A stretch of DNA of 64,000 nt from Plasmodium coatneyi (GCF_001680005.1 NC_033562.1:1674001-1738000), one strand, 5' to 3'. Numbered from the stretch's first letter, positions 36,002-49,215 are shown. The notes: generated from the sequence alone by a model not told the origin. Translations and numbers: made by a program.

Positions 36002-37421
36002 ATGACAGTAAGAAATATAAAAAAAAAAAGCATTAAGCATCCATGCTCATACTGAAAAGAGGGCAATATATGTGTGAATATATATATACTTTATATATAT
36101 GTATATCCATATATATAAATGCATATACACATATATATATACATACATATATATGTATATATATATAGTTATATATGTATGTATATATGTATGTGTATGT
36201 GCATCACCCGATACCTCCCCCCTTCCCCAATTATATTTATAGGATCGGGATTTAGGGGAATTACCGTCAAAGGCAGCATATCAACATTTTGAACCTACAT
36301 GGCAACCATGTAATAATAATAGTTCCTGGAAAGAAAAAATAAAGGAGAAATTAGAAAATAAATTGAAGAGCCCTGATGATATTGAAAGTCTTGCTGCTAA
36401 GATTGCGCATGCCATGTGCTACATATCTGAAGGAGGGGCAGGGAGGTCTTCATACCTCAATCCATATTGTATTCCATTTTGTTATTGGTTAGGAGATTTA
36501 ATAATAAAAAATTTGACAGATAGCAGTTCATTTTTAAGTGTTATGGAAGAAATTTATAATAACTTGGAAAATTTTACTACTAAGAGTTACTGCGACAATT
36601 TATACAAGAACGAAAATATTGACCAAACTAGGTTCACCAATATGAAAGCATTATATGAATATAAACAAGACCATAATAAAATAAAACAACATCTGAAGGA
36701 AACCCAAAATTTATGCACTACAAAATATCAACGTCACCTAACTAACATTAAATCAGCTTACGAATTCTTGAGTACAAGTTGTCCAGATAGTAGTCAAAAT
36801 GGACACTGTGGAACTTTCAAGAGAGAATATAAAAAACTTCTCGATGGGGATAAACTATCAGAATTAACATGCCCCATAGATTCTGGGGAGAAACGTTCGG
36901 AGGAACCTGCACATGTATCAGTCGAATTACAAACAGGGGAAGTAAATTCCTCCAGTGGAACCACCCTTACCACTGCCATATCATCCATTTTCTCTGTCCT
37001 AGGAATGGGAGTGGCGGCTGCTTCATTCTTTTTATATAAGGTAATAATTAGAAAAAATATGAGTGTTGTACATATATATATATACGTATATATGTAGTAC
37101 ATATATGTATACGTGTTCACACTTCTCACTTCCTTTCCTTCCTTCCACAAACCCCTTCCTTTTTTTTAGTATAATCTTTTACCTTCTTGGTTTGGTAACT
37201 ACTTCCCGAACACTACAAACAGAAGAACAAAGAAAAGATCCGCCGTGGGACGCAACTTTGACGACACCTTAACAACAGCAGACAGTTCAACAACATATTC
37301 AACAATAGCAGAATCAACATTCGACTCGTCAACAGATGGATCCACTATATATAGCAAACCACCTAGAAGTCGAAGGCGAGCAAATACGCCGCGTCAGCGG
37401 AACGTAGGTTACCATCCCTAG
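36002..37421 (+). CDS. KIR: KIR (PIR superfamily) protein, 3 exons
   Basis: Exon 1 36002-36007 (MT, donor GTAAGA; preceded by the same acaacaATG context as related starts), exon 2 36243-37040, exon 3 37170-37421, 351 aa. Exon 2 starts DRDLGELPSKAAYQHFEPTW and has the core NPYCIPFCYWLGDLIIKNL. A cysteine pair frames SCPDSSQNGHC. The helix is SSIFSVLGMGVAAASFFLYK. The tail begins YNLLPSWFGNYFPNTTNRR and ends RNVGYHP. Intron 1 is 235 bp with TA-rich microsatellites. The 3' flank (37685-37835) matches that of the KIR ending at 12030. Confidence 0.88.
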
Positions 37422-38117
37422 ATAAAAAAAAAGGTTTCCCCATCCCATTCCTCACTAAGTAAACACCACTAAATGAACCTCCATTAATGAACTCCACTAA
37501 GTGTGACAACAAACAAACATATTCCTTCCTTCCTGCACTAAGTGAGTGACAAACACTCTCTCACTAAGTGTAAACTGCACAGTTTGACTCCACTAAGTGT
37601 GACAAGCACGAGGATAAAATCTCCCTTACAAGCGCCTTACACGAAGATGCATACTAACCCCCCACACACACACACTCTCTCCCACCCCCTTTAACTATAT
37701 GTCGCACCCTTCTTCTTCTAACGCTGTAACAAAATACAAATATAGCATGTTTTAAGCATTAAATTTATGTATATATGTGTATGTGCATATGCTTACGCGC
37801 AGAAATTTTGCTCCTTTTATTGTTTCTCTTTTGTGTGGAGAGGTGAATAAAAGGTGTTAGGTGAAGAGTAGACGAGTCCGCTTTCCTTCTTCTTTTCTTT
37901 TTTTTTTTTTGGGGGAGATAATGCTAAATAAAAAAAAAAAAAAAGTAAAAATTATTTGTGCTTATGCTTTTCTGTATATATATTTTTTAAAGGGAGCGAT
38001 GGGGAATGGCGATGGAATTTTTTCCCCCCCTCCTCATTACAAATATATTAGTTCACACACAGGACAACATTTTAACATATAAATTCCATTATGAACTGAA
38101 TAATGTACAATTAAACA
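37422..38117. other. KIR intergenic spacer
   Basis: 37440-37630 has loose repeats around CACTAAGTGTGACAA. 37685-37835 is shared with 12335-12560. A poly-A/poly-T bordered stretch follows at 37895-37945. No gene seen. Confidence 0.5.
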
Positions 38118-39605
38118 ATGGAGGACCCAATTACAGGAATACTATCGGTTAACCCCATCCCTTTCTCCCTTCTTTTCTTTCTGTGTGCTGAATGAAAAAA
38201 AAATCCATATGTATGTATATTATTTTGTCCACACTACAGTAATAAACATAATAACAGGCACGTTTGTATGTTTTGTTCATTATATTTGTAGGAGGAGGTT
38301 CTAAGTAAGTTACCCTCAAGAGCAATGTTCTACAATAAGTTCGAAGAGGGTGAAGGTCGCTGCGATAATTATGCCCCAATCTCAGGATTAATGCAAACTC
38401 TGCAGAGCCACTTGAAATATGCAAATACTGATGATAAGATCAAGGGAGCATGGTGCTACGAGTGGGGGGAAACAACGGAAAAGACCTTCTATGATACACT
38501 TTGCCACTTTTTATATTATTGGATAGGGGACTTATTATCAACTGCCCTGCAGCAGGATGGTTTATTCCCGGACATTTTAAGTATAATTTGTTCATCATTA
38601 GAAATGTCGTATGGTCGGCAAGGGTGTAATATTAATTGCAGCACTATAGACAAAGATACGTTCAAGAACAGAAAAATATTATATGAATATTTACATGACC
38701 ACGGTGCTATACTAAGCGAATTCATGATCAAAGGACCTACCGGTGTTCAAAAATGTAACCGTTACTTTGAGAAAATTATTCCAGTATATGCGCAATTGAA
38801 AGGGAAATGTGGGCAGAAAACTTCTACTGGTACATATTGTGACAAATTTACAGAAATGTTTAATGATACTAATGATCCACAGCAGTTAAAATCACAGTGT
38901 GATGTGCTACAGGCATCGGCACTTATGGAACCTGTGGGACAACAGCACCTTCCCTCAGGATCGCGACAAGTGGTAGACACTGACTCTGGAGCATATTCCA
39001 CAGTAGAAACCACCAACACCCCTACCATCACCACTGCAACCATATCCGGCACAGTTGCTACAATTGGAGCAGCGGCGGCCCTTTCTTTCTTAACATATAA
39101 AGTAAGTACATAATTGTTGCCACTATACATTAATAACATAGACAATGTTATTTATTAATATATATATATTTATTTAAGAATGAATGTTTAATGTGAAATA
39201 TGTTATATAGATGTTGCGCACATGTTCCCTTCTTCCACTCCTTTCCAATCTTAGTATACCAATTTATTTTCTTGGATCGGCACTTCTGGTAGGAGCAGAA
39301 AGAAAATGGGTGCAACCGTACCGATATTAAATATAGAAACGGAAACTTCCACACAAAACTATTCTACAGAAGGAAGTTCCACACTTGGTTCAACAACACA
39401 TGGAACAGATCATTCTACAATAGAATCCATGACAGAATATTCTGCCCCGTATACTGAGCGATTACCCAGAAGGACGGGAATTACACAACAGAAGCAAAGA
39501 CAACCTCAACAACAATGGCAACAGAGGGAAAGGCAACAACAAAGGCAATGGAGCGAAGGAAGGCAAGGACAAAGGTCAAGAAATATTACTTATCAAGGCA
39601 TGTAA
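38118..39605 (+). CDS. KIR: KIR (PIR superfamily) protein with Gln-rich tail, 3 exons
   Basis: Exon 1 38118-38147 (MEDPITGILS, donor GTTAAC), exon 2 38292-39101, exon 3 39255-39605, 396 aa. Exon 2 starts EEVLSKLPSRAMFYNKFEEG and has the core TLCHFLYYWIGDLLSTAL. The helix is SGTVATIGAAAALSFLTYK. Exon 3 starts YTNLFSWIGTSGRSRKK, a tail type shared with the KIR at 43266, has Ser/Thr repeats, and ends in about 40 residues rich in Gln, Arg and Trp (QRQPQQQWQQRERQQQRQW) before NITYQGM. The Gln-rich end is unique in this window. Confidence 0.9.
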
Positions 39606-40667
39606 TATACCATCGTATGTAATGTAACATTGAATGCAATGTACCATTAAATGTAACACATTGAAAGGGAATGTTCCTGGTTTCCTGCTGTTGGAGGAAA
39701 GAAAGAAGGAACAGTGTAGTTTGTAAGGTGAGGATGGGAAAAGCAACATAGCATTTTTTCTTATTTTTTTCTCACTTTTTATTTCTTTTCCCTTTTGCTT
39801 AATTTTTTTTTTCCCTTACAACCTTTTTCTTGTTCTCTTTTTTTCCTTCTTCCTATATTATTTAAAGAAGAGAAGGAAAAAAAAGAGAACAATAATGTCT
39901 TGTAAGAGAAAAAAAAAAAAAGAAATGGATCTCCTGGATCTTCTTAGTGGAATAAAAAGTTTACCAAACCAATCAAAATAATGTTTAAAAAAAATTCCTC
40001 GACTTATATTGACTCTACACAAAAAAACTTGAATACACTTTCGTATAATGCGAAAGTAGAAGGAAATAGTGTATAAGTATATAAATTGTAATAGAAACTG
40101 AGAGAGGAAGGATAGAATATTCTGTGCATATGTGATCTATACAGTATGTGTGATTATTCCCTAATAATACATTTAAAAAACAATAAAAAATATTTTAATA
40201 GCGCATGTTGAAAATTTTATTGAAGGAAAAGTGCGCTCCCGTATATACACATAATAATTGGGAGCGTATGAATAATAACATAATATTCCAGAAGATTATG
40301 CATAATTCAATAATATAACATAAATGAATGAAGGAACTGTATATAAAAAATTTGATTCCTTTTCTCCATTTCCTTATTCTAACATATTCATTCTAATTGT
40401 AGCCATAACCTTTTATACCCAAGGCAATTTAGCACATATAATACGTCATTACCTCCTAATAACATAAGGTGTATATTATTTTAATGGGGGGAAGGGTGGT
40501 AGAAGTTCAGTACATCCACATGAATAATCATTTTGCGAAATATGCAAAAATACAAAAATAAAAGTACTGTACAAATATGTAAAGGAACAATGTAAAGGAA
40601 AACAGCACATTTTCCATATATACATTTCATTATGAACAGAAGAAAAATATGCACACAAATATAAACA
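39606..40667. other. KIR intergenic spacer with conserved flank blocks
   Basis: 39955-40055 (accaatcaaaataa, cttatattgactctacac) is another copy of the flank that borders SICAvar 3' ends. 40200-40335 (aagtgcgctcccgtatatac, ataatattccag, caataatataacataaatga) is the KIR upstream block. No gene seen. Confidence 0.55.
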
Positions 40668-42045
40668 ATGGTGCAAGGGGAAGAAGAAACACTGGTCCGT
40701 TTCCTGTTTTCAAAATAGCATACATAAATCTTATTCGTGTAATATATTTTTCATAGTATAATAAATTTGGAAATACGGAATACATGAGAACATGTATATT
40801 CATATATTCCCCCTTCTGTGCAATTTTACATTTTATAGGATCAACTTTTGGATAAGTTAAATTCAGAAGAAATATTTAAAAATGCTAAGGAATATGGCCT
40901 TAGGTGCAGTAAAGGTCGTAGCATGATAGAAGCGTGGAAGGGGGGAGTAGAAAACGGGCTAAATGCATATCCAGAGTTAAAGGAACATGCCACTGATTTT
41001 ATAAAAGCATGGTGCTATGTATCTGATATAACAACATGGGACGTACTCTATGGGCAACGGTGTAACTTACTGCATTATATGGTAAAGGAAATAATATCCG
41101 GTGCATCACGATACACTGGTTCATTAAGTAGCATTATAAAAACACTACACGGAAAGTTGAAGGGGAATTTCCCCATAAATGGGTGTGATGTCGAGAACCA
41201 TAGTGTTCCTTGGGAACAGTTTAATGAAAAGAGGAAGATGTTTTATTATCTCCGAAACTACGACAATATAAAGAAACAGGTACAAGGTTCTAACCTCTCC
41301 TGTACTCAAGAATATTATGAACAACTGCGCAAACTTTTCTTAATATACAGAGATGTGCGCGCAGATTATCTGTCGGGTAAATATAAGTGTAGTGATAAAC
41401 TCAAAGAAACGCTCAGAACTAGAAAGTATGATGAAATGTTACACTCGAAATGTAATTTCCCATCTACACCAAAGCAAGCAGGATTAGTGAATCCTGTATC
41501 TGAAGCAAATCAAACATCTTCCGATAACATTCCTTCTTATACCTTCCTTGGAATAGCAACTCCATTAATCACCTTCTTTTTCTACAAGGTAAGAATGATT
41601 ATTATAATTACCACCACTATATATTTGCTATATGTCCACATATATCTAAATACATATACATACATATAACATACATGCACATATATATATATATATGCAT
41701 TTATATGTATGTATATATATATATGTACATACCACTCCCCTTTCTTTCTTTTAGTATATTTCCTTCTTATGGCCGAGAAAACGAAAATCTTTTAGAGGAA
41801 GAAGGAGGATTGTTACGCATAACCTTGGATCATCCACAGAAGACACCTTTACAGAATATTCAGGAGCAGATTATTCAACAATGGAATCGACAATATATTC
41901 AACAATAGCACCTTCCACAATAGCAGAATCAACAACAGCAGACGATTCTACCGTATATAATGGTAGGAAATATAACCGAAGAGGAAATAATAAACAACAG
42001 CAAAATCAACAGGGACGAAGGAACATTGGCTATGGCCGCATATAG
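40668..42045 (+). CDS. KIR: KIR (PIR superfamily) protein, 3 exons; 3' half shared with the KIR at 19444
   Basis: Exon 1 40668-40694 (MVQGEEETL, donor GTCCGT; tentative, since ATG|GTGCAA directly is possible), exon 2 40839-41588, exon 3 41755-42045, 355 aa. Exon 2 opens DQLLDKLNSEEIFKNAKEYG. The core is altered to RCNLLHYMVKEIISGASRY, losing the YYW-x-GD of other members. The end DNIPSYTFLGIATPLITFFFYK, the first bases of intron 2 (GTAAGAATGATTAT) and the tail (YISFLWPRKRKSF to NIGYGRI) match the gene at 19444-20829. The N-terminal three quarters are unrelated beyond family level, which suggests a 3' cassette moved by recombination. Confidence 0.87.
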
Positions 42046-43265
42046 AACACATTGGAGTGTGTAATGTTCCCCTCCCCCCCTTTTTTTTTTTAATTTATAA
42101 GTAGTATTAAAAAAATCCCTGCGCACTATAAGAAGTCATCAAAGTAACCTTCATTATTTTAATAACATGCAATGTGCCCCTTCATTAAAAGTACATGATA
42201 TATAATACCCATTCGCCACTAAATGAGCACCACACCTAACACCACCCTAACAACCCACCTACCACCACCCCTAACACCACCTTCCTTCCACCTACCACTT
42301 CTAACAACCTTCCTTGCACCCTACCACCCCTAACACATCCTTCCCTTCCACTACCCACCTAACAACCCACCTTCCACCCTACCACCCCTAACACATCCTT
42401 CCCTTCCACTACCCACCTAACAACCCACCTTCCACCCTACCACCACCCTAACACCCTAACAACCTTCCATCCACGTACCACACCTAACAACCTTCCTTCC
42501 ACCAAACACCCCTAACGCACCTTCCTTCAACATACCATATCCCACTTACAACCTTCCACCTACCACATTAACAACATTCTATCGACCTAACAACCTTCCG
42601 TTCCACTCTAACACCACCATACTTCCTTCCTTAGACCATCTTCCTTCTATCACGAAGGAATTGTTCGGAAGTGGTTGTTGTTGTGCTTTCCCGCCTCTTT
42701 TATTTCCAACTTGGAAATATATTCCAACATGGAATTCATGGAAATATATATTGTAAAAAGGGGGAGGGATGGGAAAAAGAATTTACACTTATGAAAGAAT
42801 TTGCACCTTATTAAAAAGTTGCAATGTATATAAGGTATTCACTTATGAAAGAATTTACACTTAATGAAGATACAATGTGTATAAATTGCACTGCCTATTT
42901 ATATGAACAATCATAATAATACAGGAGCATGCGCGCGTGTGAACAAATAGAAGCATGTAAGTATGGTAATGTGATATTACGAATACCTAAATACCACATG
43001 AGTACTGTTTTATGTGGGTAAGGAAAAATATATATAAAAGGATTACACATCTTTATTAAGAAAGGAGGAGTAAAAAATTTTGATACTTACAGAAATTCTA
43101 ATGATAGTTCCTCCCCCCCTCTTGGAATATGAGTGAAAAATCTCACATATATTTATATATTCCTTCTGCATGAATAAATAAATAAGGAAGGAACACAACT
43201 TCCTAAAAATAAATTCCATCACATATATACAACAGAAGAAAAATATGTACACACATATGTAAACA
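42046..43265. repeat. Spacer with CCACCTAACAACC-type repeats
   Basis: 42060-42215 matches the 3' flank of the KIR at 19444. 42220-42640 is degenerate ccacctaacaacc/cttccaccctaccacccc DNA, with one unit of about 65 bp present twice (about 42325-42440). 42700-43260 is AT-rich spacer before the next start. No gene seen. Confidence 0.7.
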
Positions 43266-45987
43266 ATGACACTAACACAGCAGAAGGTCCCTACCATGGA
43301 TGAATTACCTTCAGAGAAGGTGTACAATACATTCAACAGCGGAAATACTACCTGCAGTTCTTGGCCAATGCTATCTGGAAGGAGTGAAGTAATATGGAAG
43401 GATAAGTTAAACGAGTACCCGAGTATTAGGAGTCGTATGGAGGACATGATGAGAGCAGCATGCTACGTATCTGAAGAAGTAGCACGGGGTAAATCCGAAA
43501 ATGATCTCTGTGGTTCCCTCTATTTTTGGCTAGGGGATATAGTACACAAGAATTTAGGCGGCCGGAGTACATTTAGTCAAGTTATGGATGAAATATACCA
43601 AACAATTAGAGGATGCATCACAAAATATAATTGTAATATAATATACAAAGGCACTAGCCAAAGTGAGTTTAAGAAAAGAAAAGATGTATTTGATTATTCC
43701 AAAGATTATGAAACAATAAATCTGAAGTTAGGAGAAGGTGCATCTAACTGTGGGGAAAAAATTTACACTTATTTAGGAAGAGTCGTTCCATCATATAAAG
43801 CTCTAAGTGGATATTGCGGAAGGCAGTCTGAGGGTGATCAATACTGTAAGGAACTTGGAGATATATTTATTGGTAATAAAGATCCAGAACAATTAAAATC
43901 GCAATGTGAATCGTTGAAGAATGCAGCAAGAGAACGCGCGGTGAGTTTCTCTATGTTCAAAGTGTAGACATTTCATATGAGAAGTGGATATATTTTTAAT
44001 AATAATACACACATACACATATATACCGATATATATATGATCTGTATTGGTATATATATGTAGGTATGCGTACCCATATATATGTGGAAAAGCACGTATT
44101 TGCATACTCTACTCTCTTTGTTAATTATATATTTTTAGGAGAACTGTTTCAAGGATTTACCTTCACAAAAAATATACAATGAATTAGAACAAAGGAAGGG
44201 TTGCCCAACACTCCCTGGGGGGCAGAAATGCTGCAGCAAAGTAGAAAGTGGGAAGAATCGTGATTTGGAGGATACATTAGGGATATACACATACAGTAAA
44301 AACTATGCCAAGGAAATTACAGGAAATTGGTATCATGCATCTGAAATAGGGGGCGACACTTTATCTCATGAAGAACGTTGCAAATTTTTATATTACTGGA
44401 CAGGCACTAAAATTAAGGAGAAAGTAGGTAGGCGTGCCACACTGGAGTCTGCCATGAAAGAAATTTACGAGCACCTTGCAAGATTCGCATGTAATAATAG
44501 GTGCACTAATTTTTACGATGATAACAGTAGCCTGATCATTTTCGAGAATGGTAAAAAACTGTTCGATTATTATTATGACTATGCTGCTCTGAAACAAAGC
44601 ACAGATTGTAATGCAATTTTATGCAGTTCAACATATGAGCAATATCTGGAAGAAGCTAAAAAAGCATATTCAACTATAAGTGGTATTTGTAATAATGGCG
44701 GTAGTAGTGGTATATACTGCAGCGAATTTAAAAGTAAAGTCACTAAGGGTGATATTTCAGAACCAACAGACTTGATATGTAGATCAGTGGGACAACCACA
44801 GATTGCGGTACTTCCAGCAACCTTAGGTTCAACTGAGGAGGTAAGTGGAACTCCGGGACCTGAAAGAGGTAAGCACAATAAAATTTACTTTAAGCTAAAT
44901 AAAACTACATCTTAAAGTAAAAGAAAACTATACACACCTTAAGTGAAGTTATTCTTGACTCCCACCCTTCCCCCTTCTTAAAAGTGTTAATCTTGATACC
45001 GTCCACCTCCTCCCTCCTTTCCTTAAAAGGTTTAATCTTTACATCCACTTGAACCCTTAAAGTGACTGTTTCAGTTAAAATAACTTCAGCAGTCTCATAC
45101 ACGAGGGAGGGGGGATGCACATTTCCAAAGGAAGTTCACGCACCCGAAGAGGGTGAACTTAAAAAAAAGAAAAAAAGGATTACATTGAAATTAATTTCAT
45201 TATTTTTTATGTTCAGGTGCAAAAGCAGAGGGTGCTCAAAACCAAGGAAAAAAAACCGAAGGTGCACAAAACCAAGGAAAGAAAGGAGAAGGTGGTGATG
45301 CTGCTAGCAGTGCCGTTGCACCTGCTGCTATATCTGGTGGCGTGTTGGCTACCATAGGATTACCTGCGCTTATGTTCCTTTTATATAAGGTAATATAATA
45401 GGTACAATTACAATTGTCATTATCATTACAATTTAAAGTAGTAATTATAATTGTAATCATAATTACAATTACAATTATAATGGACAATTATAATGGGCAA
45501 TTATAAATGGACAATTATAATTGCAATCACAACTGTAATTGCAATTAGAAATACACTTAAAATTATAAATAGAAACATATATATATTAGTTATTTTTATT
45601 TTTCTATATTTAAAAAAATAATTGTTTAAAATATGAGCAGTAATTGTACATATATATATATTCTGCGCATACATATGTGCTCACCCTCCTTGCCCACTCC
45701 TCTTCCTTTCTTTCTTTTCCTTCTTTCCTCAGTATACCAATTTATTTTCTGGAATAGGTGGAAACCTTTCCGGTGAGAAGAGCAGAAGGGGAAAGAGATA
45801 TGTTAGGCAAGACTTAAACGCATTCTCAGACGACTCGAGAACAGAATATTCCACAGTAGGCTCTTCATCGAATTTAACAGGAGGTTCAACAACAGATGAA
45901 TCCACTATATATGGTGGGTCATCATCTGGAAGGACAAATAATGGTAGAGAGACACAGCGAAATAATATAAGTTATGGACGTATGTGA
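43266..45987 (+). CDS. KIR: Double-domain KIR (PIR superfamily) protein with a separate membrane exon, 4 exons
   Basis: Exons 43266-43940, 44139-44868, 45217-45389, 45733-45987, 610 aa. There is no short first exon: the ATG (MTLTQQKVPTMDELPSEKVY) runs straight into the first PIR domain (DLCGSLYFWLGDIVHKNLG), as if intron 1 had been lost. The second PIR domain (ENCFKDLPSQKIYNELEQRK, RCKFLYYWTGTKIKEKVG) ends in a phase 1 donor (AGAG|GTAAGC). Exon 3 then adds two copies of GAQNQGKK and the helix AISGGVLATIGLPALMFLLYK. Exon 4 is a YTNLFSGIGGNLSG tail ending ISYGRM. An alternative donor at 44841 (GAG|GTAAGT) would put exon 3 out of frame, so 44869 was chosen. The extra intron (44869-45216) between stalk and helix is unique here. 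Confidence 0.83.
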
Positions 45988-46267
45988 TGCGCTCCATTAA
46001 AGGTGATGTACCATTAAATGTAATGTCTTTCCTCCCTACACACGGGAGGAAGGAACAATAAATGACCACCGCACAAAGAGTATAAAATATGGAAGCAGCA
46101 AAAATGACATTTTTTCTTCTCTTTTTTTCATTTTCCCTTTTCATTTGTGTATGTTTTTGAATAACGCTCTGCATTGCAAGACGAAAAGCAATACTTCAAA
46201 CGTGATATGAAAAAAGGAAAAAAAAAGAAAAGAAGAAAGTACAGAAATTTTTGATAGAAGTATTTAA

Positions 46268-46298
<31 letters not shown>

Positions 46299-47571
46299 TA
46301 GTGTATAATCACAAATTTTTTTACTCCTTCCTCCAAAATTTCTCCTGCTCAAAAGAAAAAAACGAAAAAAGGAAAAAAAAAAAAAAAAAAAAGAAAAGAA
46401 AGAATTTAATTAACATATATTTTGGATCTACAGTAAAATGAGGAATGTAACGAACAGGTGCATGATATGAAAATTCTTTTTTTTTTTTTTTTTAACATAT
46501 ATTAATTAAATAATAACATGAAGATTTTAATGAAATGAAAGAAGAGTAGAAAAATAAAAAATAAAAAGTCCAAAAAATTAAAAATAAGGGTGTATTAATA
46601 TATAAAATCTAATGTGCGTTAAAAAAAAAAAAGGGGGACGTAGCTCAAATGGCGCACAATGCACATTCCTCATATAAATAAGCAAAAATAATGCTCATCA
46701 GAATAAAAAAAAAAATAAATAAAGAAAAGAGCATTATTATTCTTCTCTAAACCATCATAAATGTAATGAAAAAAAGGAGCATGGAGGGGAAGAGGAAAGA
46801 AAAAAACGCTCTCTGGGTACATACATATATGATAACTATTATTTTGGTATTTATTCATAACTTATGGAAAAGCACACTTTTCATAATAATAACAATAATA
46901 ATAACCATAATAATAGTAAAACGGATAATGTAATAAATGATGCATGTTCAAATTTTTGGTAAAAGGAAAATATGCACTTCCTTCTATGTACGTACTGACG
47001 GAAGCATGTGCGTGCGTGCACAAAGAACAACAATAATAATATGATGTTATGAATAATTACCTATAGCACAATAATATAATAAATGTAGGGGAGAAGTGAG
47101 GATTCCTTCCTTCCTTAGACCCTCTATTTCCTTCTTCCTTAGACCCTTCCTCTACATTCTTTTCATTTAGTTCTGCTTCTTATATATATATTTTGCTCAT
47201 AAATATATATTGTTCATAAATATATATATATATTTTTTATTTTCTGTTCTTCCCTTTTGTACTTTAATAATAAGGGGAGAAAGAGAAAGAGAGAAAAATA
47301 ATTCGACATACATACATATGTATGTGTATAATAGAATATCGCTACTGCTGTTCGAGGAATTATATGAAAAATATATGTGTATATATACTAATTAAAGGAA
47401 GAAGAATTAAACCTTTGCTGCTCCATATATTTATATTCATAATCATATTGTGGAAGGTGCGCAAAATATATATATATATGCAAGTATATATATATTCTCT
47501 ATAAATATATATATACATATATAGAAGAATTTCCAAAAAAAATTACACATAGAATCATATACACATAAGCA
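45988..47571. other. KIR intergenic spacer
   Basis: 46145-46205 (tttgaataacgctctgcatt) matches other KIR 3' flanks. Poly-A and poly-T tracts lie at 46275-46300, 46370-46395 and 46475-46493. 46945-47095 holds the KIR upstream block (caataatataataaatgtag). TA microsatellites at 47180-47235 and 47465-47525 precede the next start. No gene seen. Confidence 0.55.
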
Positions 47572-49215
47572 ATGGCACAATATGTAAGCTTCCTCCTTAT
47601 AACCCGTTCCTTTCCTTCCTTTCCTTCCTTTCCTTTTTCCTTAATATAAATAATGATGTATTTATAATATATAAAAATTACTCTTTATGCAATAATACAC
47701 ACACACAATGAATGAATTAAGGAATGTAAGGGATACACATGTACATACTTACATACATATATTTTACTCTTTTTTTTGTCAACTACATATTTATAGCCAC
47801 TGAGTTCAACAAGTTTACCTGCACATAAGTACTTCTATGACCCATTTAAGACGGACGCCGAAACCTGTACAGACAACAGGACGGTAGATATACAAACCAA
47901 GCTGACTCAATATTCGAGCTATGGAATTCATGTTAATCAGATTGAAGAAGCAATATGCTTTGTGTCCAAAATACATATATTCAAGAAATACCCAAAATAT
48001 AACGACCGTTGGCATTTTTTATATTATTGGGTAGGAGAACAAATATGGAACGCACTGGGAAAGTCGGACACAGATAAGAAGAACCAATTCCCAACCATCT
48101 TGAAGGAGGTTTGCAATATAATAAAGACTAAATGTGAACGTGATAATGTAGATGGAAGTGGAAAATGTGAACTTCTTTGCCCGGAACAAATGGACGGAAC
48201 CACTTTCGAACAGGATAAAAAAGTATTCGATTTCTTCAGTAATTATAATGAAATAAAGAATTATGTATACGGAGGTGAGGCCGATTGTCAAACGCATTGG
48301 CCTTCTTACAAGTCGGAAGTCGAATCAGCATGTACTACTGTAGAAAATTATTGCAAAAAAGTAGGGACACATGAGAGAGAACCATACTGTATAAATTTCC
48401 CCCAAAATCATGGAGTTTACTGTAAGATGACACTACAAAAATTAGAGTGCAAATCACCACAAGATGCAGTACCAGAGGAGCAGGAATCGACATGTCCTTC
48501 TGAGGATGCAAATACACAACTCTTCGAAGAAAGGATACGTTCAGCCACCACCACAGCAAGCATTTCTTCTATACTCGGCACACTAGGACTAACGGTAGTT
48601 CCTTATGTCCTATATAAGGTATAATTACCCCTACAACTAAAAGTAATATAATATAAATAACAGTATTTCCACCTAACAACCCACCTACCACCCCTAATAA
48701 CCTTCCTTCCACTTACCACCCTTAACAGCATTCCTTCCACTTACCACCCCAACCACCTAACAAGCCTTCCTTCCTTAGGCCCCCTTCTTAGACCCCCTTC
48801 TTAGACCCTCCATCCTTCCTCCTCCATAGACACTTCCCCTTCTTCTCCTTAGACCATCCCTTTCCTTCCTTCCTTCTCCTTAGACCATCTTTTTCCTTTC
48901 TCTTCCTTAGACCATCCTTTCCTTCCTTCCGTTCAGTATAAACCATGGTCTTCCTGGTTTGGTAACCGCACTTCCGGAGGAAGCAACAGAAATGGAAGAA
49001 GAAGAGGAAGAAGATCGGCCGGGCGTGATATTGACAACTTAACAGAAACTTCTACTATAGGTCCAACTGCAGAGAATGAATCAACAGTTGATTCAACAAA
49101 CTATTCCACAATACGGTCCTCTAGGTACACAAGACCGTCTACCCAAGGACAGTCTACACGAAGAAGAAATAACAATACACATGGTCGCGGGATGGTAAGT
49201 TATCAAAACATGTAA
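47572..49215 (+). CDS. KIR: KIR (PIR superfamily) protein, 3 exons; partner of a tail-to-tail SICAvar
   Basis: Exon 1 47572-47583 (MAQY, donor GTAAGC), exon 2 47797-48618, exon 3 48937-49215, 370 aa. Exon 2 starts PLSSTSLPAHKYFYDPFKTD, with the core DRWHFLYYWVGEQIWNALG. The helix is SISSILGTLGLTVVPYVLYK. The tail YKPWSSWFGNRTSGGSNRNG to GMVSYQNM is the same type as in the KIR at 22404, its closest relative here. Its 3' flank leads into a convergent SICAvar, as does the flank of that relative, so KIR plus SICAvar look duplicated as one block. Confidence 0.9.

Noticed and set aside
44841..44868. Alternative donor GAG|GTAAGT at 44840/44841 in the double-domain KIR at 43266
   Set aside because: It is a stronger match to the consensus, but it joins the membrane exon in a frame with an early stop. 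The GTAAGC donor at 44869 keeps the helix and tail open.
46636..46665. ggggacgtagctcaaatgg resembles the 5' end of a tRNA gene
   Set aside because: The following bases do not form D, anticodon or T arms, and the surrounding sequence aligns with a KIR flank at about 35195-35240 that lacks the resemblance. Probably chance.
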